A stretch of 64,000 nt of DNA, taken from NCBI GenBank assembly GCA_021821465.1, contig JAKACM010000003.1:41898-105897 (forward strand), given 5' to 3'. Shown here piece after piece: positions 40,149 through 48,681 of this stretch (position 1 is its first letter; every line of letters begins with the position of its first letter). The notes under the pieces are model-generated. The model was given only the letters and a program-made list of their open reading frames with translations, was not told where the DNA came from and searched no databases. A program made the translations under genes and the position numbers. Origin of the DNA: Bacillota bacterium (GTDB taxonomy: Bacteria > Bacillota > Sulfobacillia > Sulfobacillales > Sulfobacillaceae).

Positions 40149-40703
40149 TTAATTTAACAAAACAGCGTGAGAAAACCATCCCATTTGTTGTGAAATAGGG
40201 TTAACGGCCACCACTTGATTGGTGGCAAGGAAAAAGCGGAACCCAAACAAGTTTCCCGCCGCAGTCGGGTCAACCACACACGGAATATTAGGGTAATTCA
40301 CCAACACACCATCCGTCCCGGGAGCCGACACTCCCACAAAACTGCGGTAGGCCTGGACACTGCCTGTCACTCCTGCAATCTCGATAGGCCCTTCATTGGG
40401 CAAATTGAGTTGATCGGCCACATCTTTCATCAAAAGCATTTCAAAAGCCCCGGTGTCAAGAATGAACGGAACCTTCGTTTTTCCGCCCACCCCTTCTAAT
40501 TGTGTGAAGAAATGAAATGCATCATTAACAACGGCACCTGTGATTAAGACCTCCGGGTTCAAGTGGGAAGATGAGGACGAAGAGGGTGCCGTGTCATTAT
40601 CAGGGCATCCGCCTACGATGGCCGCCAAATGACAGAGCAATTGATCCAACGAAAACTCAGGTACCACGTCAATAAGCTTGTGCAACGAATCCTTCTTATC
40701 CAT
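40149..40703 (-). CDS. Retropepsin-like aspartic protease-fold protein
   Basis: ATG at 40703 after aaggagga; 'VPFILDTGAFEMLLMKDVADQLNL ... EIAGVTGSVQAYRSFVGV' DTGA active-site motif and flap-like region. Confidence 0.7.
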   Translation of the reverse strand: MDKKDSLHKLIDVVPEFSLDQLLCHLAAIVGGCPDNDTAPSSSSSSHLNPEVLITGAVVNDAFHFFTQLEGVGGKTKVPFILDTGAFEMLLMKDVADQLNLPNEGPIEIAGVTGSVQAYRSFVGVSAPGTDGVLVNYPNIPCVVDPTAAGNLFGFRFFLATNQVVAVNPISQQMGWFSHAVLLN

Positions 40704-41167
40704 CCCACGTTCCTCCTTACTCGCTAATCGCCATCCCATAGGTATCATGCAATCTTCATGTGTTAGCCGCGAAATCGCCGTCAAACTACCGCCGCCTTCA
40801 TGTCCCATGGATGTTGTCGATGACTTGAGTTTTGATTGCAAATGAGAGCGGATTGATATCAAATCCCGGCGCTCCCGGAAGAAAGGCAGAGAGGGCGAGG
40901 AAAAAGAGAAGGTTTGAGACGACCGTTTAAGCTTTCAATCCCCAACCACAATATCTGCTCTTCGGTTGCTTAGCACTTGATGGGATCTGTACCATGTTAT
41001 TCCATTAAATCCAAAGTGTTCCACCATACTGTCGGAAACCCCAACTCTACAATGCCCATAGTAATTGGATATTTATGGTAACACTGATTCGGGTGTTCAC
41101 ATATTATGCACCGTAAGAGAGAGAGAGAATTGGACATAACTTTGATCTCGGAAAGGAAGGTATCATT

Positions 41168-42262
41168 ATGGCGTTAAGTCCATCCGAAGTTTATCTATAC
41201 GCGGCGGATTCGTTCGATTTTCAAATTGCCTTAGGCGCGGCCGCAACAACTCAGATACCTTGGCAAAATGTCATAGGAAACTTCTACGATGCATGGAATA
41301 TCGTAGCAAGCGGCAAATACCTGGTCATTGCCGTAGGCGCTCCGGCAAATAACGCCTTGTATTACAATCCTTGTGGCTGGCCCAATCCGGTCAATGAAGG
41401 AGCAGGTGCTACCCCTTTTGATCTGGCTCCCTCTCCCAAAGACACAATCCCAGGTCCAAACTGGTATGAAAATGCAGCGGGAGACTTGGCCTATCAGACC
41501 TATCTCATTGCCGGTGCCTTGGTTTATTATGCTACTCACGGATCTTTTGCCAGCGGTTTAAGCCCCTACCCATCTCCTATTAGCCCCTTTAATGTGTGTG
41601 CCGGGAGTCTTGCAGTTGATTCTCCTTCCGTATCCTGTGTGAACGGAGCCGATTCGGCTGCCGACTTGGGATCCGTAGCCACATGTCTTAAGAGTCATGG
41701 GTATGATTTTGTGGCGAGATATCTGGGAGGGCCCTGCTTTGCGGGAACCCCTTTAACCAAAACAGAAATTCAACAGCTGAGTGCAGCGGGGTTACTCATC
41801 GCCAGTATTTATTCCGGAGCAAATGCGACGACTTTGGTAAACTGTGGAGTCCAGGATCTCACTCAGGGACAATCGGACGGCGATTCAGCGGTTGCCTTAG
41901 CTAAAGCCGTGGATCAACCCGCGGGAACGTCAATTTATCTGAACCTGGAAGCAAATCAAATTCACCCTTCCTGGCTCGCCTATGTTCAGGGCTGGATACA
42001 GGCCGTTGTGGCAAAAGGGTATACTCCCGGAGTCTATTCGTCAGTGGAGCAATTGAATACGATTCATGATCAATCATGGGCTCCTAAAAATCTGCTCTAC
42101 TGGCTAGCGAAGTGGACACAGTCATCGCTACTCACACCGGCTCCATGCTCTGCGGCCGTATTAAGTTACGCCCAGATGTGGCAATATGTCGGAAACACGA
42201 GCATCTGCGGAACCGGCATAGACATAGACAGCGCCCAAGGAACAACGGGAATGTGGTCCTAA
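41168..42262 (+). CDS. DUF1906-type glycoside-hydrolase-like protein with extra N-terminal domain
   Basis: C-terminal 'LKSHGYDFVARYLGGPC...LTKTEIQQLSAAGLLIASIYSG...GQSDGDSAVALAKAVDQPAGTSIYLNLE' typical of Rv2525c/DUF1906; gaaaggaagg RBS; no signal peptide. Confidence 0.8.
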   Translation: MALSPSEVYLYAADSFDFQIALGAAATTQIPWQNVIGNFYDAWNIVASGKYLVIAVGAPANNALYYNPCGWPNPVNEGAGATPFDLAPSPKDTIPGPNWYENAAGDLAYQTYLIAGALVYYATHGSFASGLSPYPSPISPFNVCAGSLAVDSPSVSCVNGADSAADLGSVATCLKSHGYDFVARYLGGPCFAGTPLTKTEIQQLSAAGLLIASIYSGANATTLVNCGVQDLTQGQSDGDSAVALAKAVDQPAGTSIYLNLEANQIHPSWLAYVQGWIQAVVAKGYTPGVYSSVEQLNTIHDQSWAPKNLLYWLAKWTQSSLLTPAPCSAAVLSYAQMWQYVGNTSICGTGIDIDSAQGTTGMWS

Positions 42263-42615
42263 TTTCGATGTGAGTAACAAAGCCGGATCTCCTTTGATCA
42301 ATATGCATGAGAAGATTTGCGCAGATCCCCATCATCGGTGCCTCCGGTTCAGAAGGCCGAAAATCGCTTTTCGGTGTCAACTGTCCCTGAATCGTCAGAT
42401 CGCGTGGTTAAAATGTCTGGGGATACACTGTGCACGAATGAGGAATTTAGAAAGGAACATCATGCAAAATGGCCGATTTGGCATGATGTTCCCATCATAT
42501 GCAAGAAGAACCGTTCGACAGGCCAAGCGCCTCCCGAAAGTCCAGAACATAGTCATGAATCTCGGCGCATAAGGAAAGGGAGAAAAAGCTCAAACATCCA
42601 CATTAGAAATCGGCG

Positions 42616-42659
42616 GGATCTTGACTGAAGGTCTTACGATATGTCTTCAGTCAAGATCC
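42616..42659 (-). terminator. Hairpin terminator downstream of panD-like gene
   Basis: GGATCTTGACTGAAG-N14-CTTCAGTCAAGATCC, 15-bp perfect stem. Confidence 0.7.
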
Positions 42660-42671
42660 GGCTCAACTCGT

Positions 42672-43061
42672 TCAGTCCGGCACACTGTGAAAAGCGGCTT
42701 CCTCCCGTACGACTTCGGTAATGTGGTTATCTTCATTGACAAAAACCACCGTGGGACGATGAGATGCCAATTCTTTTTGATCGTAGAGCCGAAATCCAAT
42801 GATGATAACCAGGTCGCCCGGATGAAACAGTCTGGCGGGCGGACCGTTGAGACAGATATCTCCTCCATGGGCTGGACCCGGAATGATATAGGTATGCCAT
42901 AATTCGCCATTGGATAAATTAGTTATTTGAACCATTTCATAAGGCAAGAGGCCGGTGGCATCCAGTAACTCTTGATCAATCGTAATCGAACCTACGTAAT
43001 TCAAATTGGCTTCCGTAACTCGAGCTCGATGAATCTTTGCAGCCATCATACGATATTGCAT
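42672..43061 (-). CDS. PanD-family pyruvoyl-dependent decarboxylase, divergent
   Basis: Retains 'AKIHRA', self-cleavage site 'NYVGSITID', 'HTYIIPG', 'ICLNG'; lacks the Arg aligned with E. coli PanD Arg54 (NGELWHTY versus NGxRxxTY). Confidence 0.85.
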   Translation of the reverse strand: MQYRMMAAKIHRARVTEANLNYVGSITIDQELLDATGLLPYEMVQITNLSNGELWHTYIIPGPAHGGDICLNGPPARLFHPGDLVIIIGFRLYDQKELASHRPTVVFVNEDNHITEVVREEAAFHSVPD

Positions 43062-43118
43062 CCGTATCTGCCCCTTTCTTCGCCCTCTATGGTAGCGTGA
43101 AACCTTCGCTCAGAAAAG

Positions 43119-44021
43119 TCATGAGTTCATCTCCACAACTTTCTTAATACCTTCTGCCACGTAGCGTGCAATAGCTAATTGACTGTCCTCAGTCAATCCG
43201 GCAATATGGGGCGTGCTGAAAACATTAGGCAAGGCTGACAGGAGGTCGCCCGTTTGGGGGGGTTCCGTCTCCCGCACATCCAAAATCGCCCCGCCCAACT
43301 TCTTCGTCTCCAGTGCTCGCAATAAATCCGGCTCATTAATTAATTCTCCCCGGGCAGTATTAATGATCAGGGAATGAGAATGCAGCAATCTTAGTGTGCT
43401 CTGATTTATGAGATGGTGCGTTTCATGGGATAAAGGCACGTGAAGACTAACGATATCCGCTCCCTTTAATGCCTCCTCTAAAGTACGAGTATTTCCGGGT
43501 GTGGCCGTCTTGGCATACGGATCGAAAATTTTCAGGACCATACCAAAGGCTTGAGCACGAAGAGCCACTGCTTGACCCGTGGCTCCATATCCAATCACTG
43601 CCAATGTTTTCCCTGCCAGTTCACCGCCCGACATGTCCCGGATCCACTGTCCTTGACGAACTTGCGATGTCATCCGGAGAAACCGGCGTTGAAAGGCAAT
43701 AGTCATACCGAGAACGTATTCTGCAACCGAAATAGCATTGGCCCCCTGCGGTACGATTAATTGCACCCCACTTTGTTGAAGCACCTCTTGATCAATGTTG
43801 TCGAGACCGACTCCGAGCCGTCCCACCGCTTGCACATAGGGTGCCCCGGCCATCAATTCAGCATTCACCTGAGTCTTATTGCGCACAATCAAACCCCGGG
43901 CCAATGCCACATGCGCAAACAAGGCGTCCGGGTTCCGGTACAGTTCGGGATCGTAATAAACTTCATGGGAAGACAGAATATCCAGAGCAATAGGGTGGAT
44001 CATTTCCGAAATCACTATCAT
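43119..44021 (-). CDS. D-isomer-specific 2-hydroxyacid dehydrogenase (candidate sulfolactate dehydrogenase)
   Basis: 'VIGYGATGQAVALRAQAFGMVLKIFDPYA', 'HETHHLINQSTLRLLHSHSLIINTARGELINEPDLLRAL'; 4-nt overlap with comA-like gene. Confidence 0.88.
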   Translation of the reverse strand: MIVISEMIHPIALDILSSHEVYYDPELYRNPDALFAHVALARGLIVRNKTQVNAELMAGAPYVQAVGRLGVGLDNIDQEVLQQSGVQLIVPQGANAISVAEYVLGMTIAFQRRFLRMTSQVRQGQWIRDMSGGELAGKTLAVIGYGATGQAVALRAQAFGMVLKIFDPYAKTATPGNTRTLEEALKGADIVSLHVPLSHETHHLINQSTLRLLHSHSLIINTARGELINEPDLLRALETKKLGGAILDVRETEPPQTGDLLSALPNVFSTPHIAGLTEDSQLAIARYVAEGIKKVVEMNS

Positions 44022-44815
44022 TTATCATTCCGTCCGAATCCAACATTCTCTTGATATGACAAACCGAGAGCATCCATGGTATCGTAGCGTAATCCCACCC
44101 GTAAGGCCTCCAGACTTAAGATATCCCCGTGATCAATATTGCCGAGATTGACATTGCTGCCGAATTCCCGGATAAAAAGAATTTGCTGAGATTCCAAAGG
44201 CGCCTCGAAGATCACTTCCTCGATAGGCAACACTTGCAGAACCGCGTTCATAATATGTACGTCTAAACTGCCATCCTGGCCATAAATCCCGCCTCGTCCG
44301 CTTCCTCTTCCTTCCAATATCACCTTATCTGCTCCGGCTTCCCGCAGTTTCAAGGCTTCATCAGCATAATTCTCGGCCGTCATTGACGACATATCGGATT
44401 TTTGCCCCACTTCTGCCATAACATGAAAATGGCGGTGCCGGGTAAAATCTTCGACCAGTGCGACTTTCTCATCTAAGGGAATAGGATAGCTTCCGGAGGA
44501 AATTTCTGCCCAGTTTAAGGCACTATGTTCGAGCAGCGCTCGGTATTCGTCAAGCTGCCCTTGGGCCCAATATGTTTCAAACAGCGTCCCGCCCAAAATC
44601 ACTTCAATGTCATGCGTTTTAAGCCAAGAAATTTTTTCATCCAGATTTTCAATAAGATACGCCGTTCCAATGCCCAGTTTGGCAAAATCCACATAACTCC
44701 CTGACATTTTGGCGATATCCATCCACACGTTGAGCCCTATACCTCGATCATTAACAACGGTCCACCCATATTCCCTGGGTTTGGAGGGGCGATATGGAAT
44801 GTGTAACACTCCCAT
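44018..44815 (-). CDS. comA: Phosphosulfolactate synthase (ComA family)
   Basis: 'SKPREYGWTVVNDRGIGLNVWMDIAKMSGSYVDFAKLGIGTAYL...VILGGTLFETYWAQGQLDEYRALLEHSALNWAEISSGSYPIPLDEKVALVEDF...VILEGRGSGRGGIYGQDG'. Start refined to MGVLHIP. Confidence 0.88.
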   Translation of the reverse strand: MGVLHIPYRPSKPREYGWTVVNDRGIGLNVWMDIAKMSGSYVDFAKLGIGTAYLIENLDEKISWLKTHDIEVILGGTLFETYWAQGQLDEYRALLEHSALNWAEISSGSYPIPLDEKVALVEDFTRHRHFHVMAEVGQKSDMSSMTAENYADEALKLREAGADKVILEGRGSGRGGIYGQDGSLDVHIMNAVLQVLPIEEVIFEAPLESQQILFIREFGSNVNLGNIDHGDILSLEALRVGLRYDTMDALGLSYQENVGFGRNDK

Positions 44816-45614
44816 GACTAAACACCTGCCATTTCCTCTAAAGTGTAGAGATTTCTTTGCCATCATGCCTTTTGCCATGGCTCTTCTAAGTATGATGGCG
44901 GCGTATATCGTGTTTTTCAACGGGATACTTTTGACCCCCATTCCACACAATTATGAAATGAGCCAGTCAAATCGGGAGAGGTGTTTCTTATTCAAGTTGT
45001 TGTCCGTAAATTCTGGTTAACCATATCACCCCGTTTTGCCCCCGTCAAAACCCCTAAGAAATCCGCACAGACCCAGAGGTGCATTGTCGTCCTCACATCT
45101 CAGATAAAAACTATTTTCCTCCCATTTTCTCCGTTCTCTTCACTTTTCATATCAAATGTCAATGGCCCAATATAATCTGTCGGATAGACACATATGAAGA
45201 ATTATTCGGGAATCGAAGCACTGTGACAGAAATGTTGATGAATGGTCTTCAGGTGTACAGCAAATGGTCCAATGACCATAAAATGCTCTGATCGTTTTGA
45301 CTCATCAACCTTTGAAAGAGTTTCCTCGCGTCAAATCTTTGCGTTATGGGACACAGGACTACCTCAATTAAGTTCTTAGCCAAGAGTGGCAGTCGGTGTC
45401 AAGGTCTTAATAATTCCCTGTGTTGCTCCACATTGTGTCGCTTTGATGTGACACGAACCGTTCTGATGGACTTATCCCAGTCTGATCATCGCTATGCCCA
45501 TGATCATCCTGTCGCCACCTTCCTGGTTCATCGCGCCACGACTTCTTAGGGTCTCAAGGACCGGTCGTCCACCGGAGGACGCTCCCCTAGGCGAGTCACC
45601 GAGCAGTCCTACCG

Positions 45615-46805
45615 TCAGGCAGGAACGGATGGGCAGCTAAAACCCATCGAACTCTCGGCCACTTTTCGCAAATTGATCGCCGCATTGATGTCGCGGTCAT
45701 GATGCGTGTGACATTCTGGGCACGTCCACTCCCGTACCGACAGCGACATTTTCGGGACACGATGCCCACAGGCGGAACACGTTTTGCTGCTGGGATACCA
45801 GCGGCTTACGACGATGACCGTCTTTCCCCGCTGAGCCGCCTTGTATTCCAACTGACGGCGAAATTCGCCAAAGCCCATGTCGGCAATCGCCCGGGCCAGC
45901 TTGTGGTTTTTAAGCATGCCCGCAACGTTCAGATCCTCGATGGCAATGACAGCGAAACGATCGACGAGATAGGTGGTCAGTTGGTGCAAAGCATCGGCCC
46001 GAATATTCGCAATCCGCGCATGAAGCCGAGCCATGCGCCGTTGAGTTTTCTGCATATTCTCCGACCAAGGGATGTGCATGCCTTTCGGAATGGGTTCGCC
46101 GGGCTTCAGCCCGGCACGCACTGTGGCAGCCTCCATCTGCCGACTGAAGTGTTGTGATAACTGGCGGAGTTTCTTCAACGCCGCGGCATAGGCTTTCGGC
46201 CCCACAAATTTCTCACCGGTGGAGATCGTCGCCCACGCCGAAATCCCTAAGTCCACACCACCCACCGTTTGGTTTTCACGGAGGATATGGGGAGGATCGG
46301 GAATCTCAACGGTGACACTCAAAAACCAGCGGTCAGCGGTTCGGGAGATCGTGCCATCCAGCACTTTCCCGACAAAGCGTAACGCTTCGTGCATTCGAAC
46401 CCAGCCGAGCTTAGGGATGTGGATTTTCTTGCCTTTGAGCGTAAATTGGTCGTTGGTCAGCGTAAAGCTGTCGTGTTGGCCCTTTTTCTTAAACTTAGGG
46501 TACTCCGAGATACCGGCAAAGAAATTCTTAAACGCTTGGCCCAAGTTCTTGATGGCCATCTGCGGAGCGTTCTTGGTAACCGCTAGCATCCACGGGAACT
46601 CTTGGCGCTTGATCGCATTCAGTTGACGCCGCAAGGCGGCGTCGGAAGGCGTGTGCCCAGCGGGATCGGCTTTCCACGCATCATATTGCCGCTGCCACTC
46701 GGACAAGGCCCAGTTATAGGCAAAACGGGCCGTTCCCGCTGCCTTGCGAAAGTACGTCTCCTGCACATCATTGGGATCGAGTGCAATCTTGTGGGCGAGA
46801 ATCAT
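45615..46805 (-). CDS. tnpB: TnpB RNA-guided endonuclease-family protein
   Basis: RuvC residues 'GGVDLGISAWATIS', 'AIEDLNVAGM', 'HDRDINAAINL' and zinc ribbon 'CSACGHRVPKMSLSVREWTCPECHTH'; uninterrupted 396 aa. Confidence 0.95.
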   Translation of the reverse strand: MILAHKIALDPNDVQETYFRKAAGTARFAYNWALSEWQRQYDAWKADPAGHTPSDAALRRQLNAIKRQEFPWMLAVTKNAPQMAIKNLGQAFKNFFAGISEYPKFKKKGQHDSFTLTNDQFTLKGKKIHIPKLGWVRMHEALRFVGKVLDGTISRTADRWFLSVTVEIPDPPHILRENQTVGGVDLGISAWATISTGEKFVGPKAYAAALKKLRQLSQHFSRQMEAATVRAGLKPGEPIPKGMHIPWSENMQKTQRRMARLHARIANIRADALHQLTTYLVDRFAVIAIEDLNVAGMLKNHKLARAIADMGFGEFRRQLEYKAAQRGKTVIVVSRWYPSSKTCSACGHRVPKMSLSVREWTCPECHTHHDRDINAAINLRKVAESSMGFSCPSVPA

Positions 46806-47042
46806 GACGACGCCTCCTCCACGGCGTGTTTCACGCCGTCTAACAATTTTTGGTTCTGGCGAGAACGGCTGCCATAGAGCCGAGCTGAAAACACGGTGAT
46901 GATTTCGAGGACGTCTTGCGCGAACTCTTCCTCAAATGTCGTGTCTATTCCTGGGTTGAGAATCACGACTGCCACATTTTTGGCCTCGCCAATCGCGAAC
47001 ACCCGGTCCGCGCCAAAGCGCAATAAACGGTCCTGGTGCGTG

Positions 47043-47075
47043 ATGACGAGCCGACCGATCCGGTCGGCTCGTCAT
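47043..47075. repeat. Perfect hairpin, 15-bp arms and 3-nt loop
   Basis: ATGACGAGCCGACCG-atc-CGGTCGGCTCGTCAT, inside tnpA at the frameshift. Confidence 0.95.
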
Positions 47076-47249
47076 GGAGGAGTTTTTTGAGTCCCTTTTT
47101 GTGATAGTGCATCCCGGACCCGAGATCGGCCACACTCTCGAAGGTCCATCCTTGACGGGCACAATACAGCTCCCACACCTGCTTTTGTCGGTCTCGATCG
47201 TCTTTTGGGTCGTGACGCGACACACGGGCGTATGCCACGGTTTTGCGAG

Positions 47250-47281
47250 GCGACCTGAGCCGGTGAAACGGCTCAGGTCGC
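47250..47281. repeat. Perfect hairpin, 13-bp arms and 6-nt loop
   Basis: GCGACCTGAGCCG-gtgaaa-CGGCTCAGGTCGC, inside tnpA. Confidence 0.95.
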
Positions 47282-48368
47282 AACCGGGCCCAGTCGTAAC
47301 GCCGATACCCACCCGCCGTGCGGTCATCCGGTACCAGCTTGCCTCCATGCTCCCATCGGCGTCATGTCGATGGGGTGACTCCCAAAAATTCTGCAGCTTC
47401 TCGAATACCAACAAGTTTTCGATTCATCGCTAAATTATACAATAATGGGTAACCATAGGTAAACTTTTAGCAAACTGTTAAAACCCCTTTTACCAAAAAC
47501 ATTGTCGGAAAAATGATGGCAGTGCTTGGACTCGGATTAAACGGGTGATAAATCAACGGCTCATCTTTGGCCACCGAGTAGAGAAAGGATGAGAGTTCTT
47601 CTTCAAAATAAAGAGATTTCCGCCGATATTTCAATACACTTGCCGTGTCATTAACGTAGTAATGCAAGACGGCCGGGAATCCAATGAAGACCTAGCTCAA
47701 AGGAAGTCTCTTCCTTCATCTCGTGCTATCAATTCTATACTTATTTAGGCAGGAGTCTTTAGGGGCGATTCGCGAATCGTTGGGGAACTGCTCGGGTTTC
47801 CACAGGCAGGCGGTTTTCCCGGCGATTCTTCTCATCGGATTTTCAAGGCGATGGCACGGAATAAACACCGACTTATACGTCTGGATCACCGGGTCGGCGA
47901 TTCTCCATTCCTTGGGAACACCCTGCCCGTCGTGTGTCTCGTGATTGCGTTTAAGGGGAGCACTGTAGGCTTCCTTCGATATAGAAGATATTCGGATTCG
48001 ACGTAACTTGAAATAACCTACATGATAATCAAGAAATGGCCCCTTAGAACAGCCTATGTCTAGCGAAGTGGGCGGCCTTAGGCCATGCTTCCATTGCGCC
48101 TTCCATTCATTACAGCCATTTTCTCCTAAAACTGTATAGGAAAAGCATGACGCTGTCACACTGATGAAAACCCTGAATATGATGTGGATGAAGTTAGTCA
48201 ACAGGAGGTGTTCACGTAGAAGGCAACTTCCCGACATGACTGTCATCTGCCGTCGTTCATTTGATTGACTGTTACGGGTTCCATTTTGCTCAAACCGAGG
48301 CGATGAAGAAGCCCCAGGCACAGATCACAGTGACCCTACCATAGCCGTAAAACAAGGAGGAATCCCCA

Positions 48369-48515
48369 ATGACCCCGCGAAGCAGCTCGTCATCTCACTG
48401 CCATCACCACCATCACCACCATCACCACCGTTCTTTCCCGTTGGATCCTATATTTCTGATATTGTTACTCGGCAGATGCTCAAAAAGCCGGAGTTCCCAT
48501 TCCTGCTCCTCATAA
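48369..48515 (+). CDS. 48-aa Ser/Cys/His-rich microprotein with natural His9 tract
   Basis: aaggaggaatccccaATG; translation MTPRSSSSSHCHHHHHHHHHRSFPLDPIFLILLLGRCSKSRSSHSCSS*. Below the ORF-track cutoff. Confidence 0.6.
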   Translation: MTPRSSSSSHCHHHHHHHHHRSFPLDPIFLILLLGRCSKSRSSHSCSS

Positions 48516-48681
48516 CTCGGTGAGATTTTGTCCAGCGACTGATACTGGGTCAGTGGTTCCGGACCTGAACATGATAACCGTCTTCGGGTCCGGAACCCTG
48601 ATATCTCCGGAATTCGGCGAAAGTAAGCCATAATCCCGGTTCTTGGCATCATTTAAGCGCCTATTTAAGGAGGAATTGTCT

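Larger units (their letters stand above)
45600..47427 (-). mobile_element. IS607-type insertion element (decayed tnpA + intact tnpB)
   Basis: Serine-recombinase-type TnpA fragments immediately followed by TnpB; precise ends not determined. Confidence 0.8.
46802..47427 (-). pseudogene. tnpA: IS607 TnpA serine recombinase, in-frame stop plus frameshift
   Basis: MNRKLVGIREAAEFLGVTPST-stop-RRWEHGGKLVPDDRTAGGYRRYDWARL...KTVAYARVSRHDPKDDRDRQ...KKLLHDEP | frameshift | DRIGRLVITHQDRLLRFGADRVFAIGEAKNVAVVILNPGIDTTFEEEFAQDVLEIITVFSARLYGSRSRQNQKLLDGVKHAVEEASS. Confidence 0.9.

Noticed and set aside
41114-41128. GAGAGAGAGA run as a regulatory repeat
   Set aside because: Short simple repeat with no further support.
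45615-46805. Cas12-type effector / CRISPR locus
   Set aside because: Size, position next to an IS607 TnpA and absence of repeats identify it as TnpB.
47467-48321. Minus-strand ORFs between the IS element and the His-rich peptide gene
   Set aside because: Composition and lack of RBS or domains suggest non-coding sequence.
48412-48428. Tandem CAC/CAT triplets as a possible CRISPR or microsatellite
   Set aside because: Too short, no spacers; it reads as a His9 tract in a small ORF with a good RBS.
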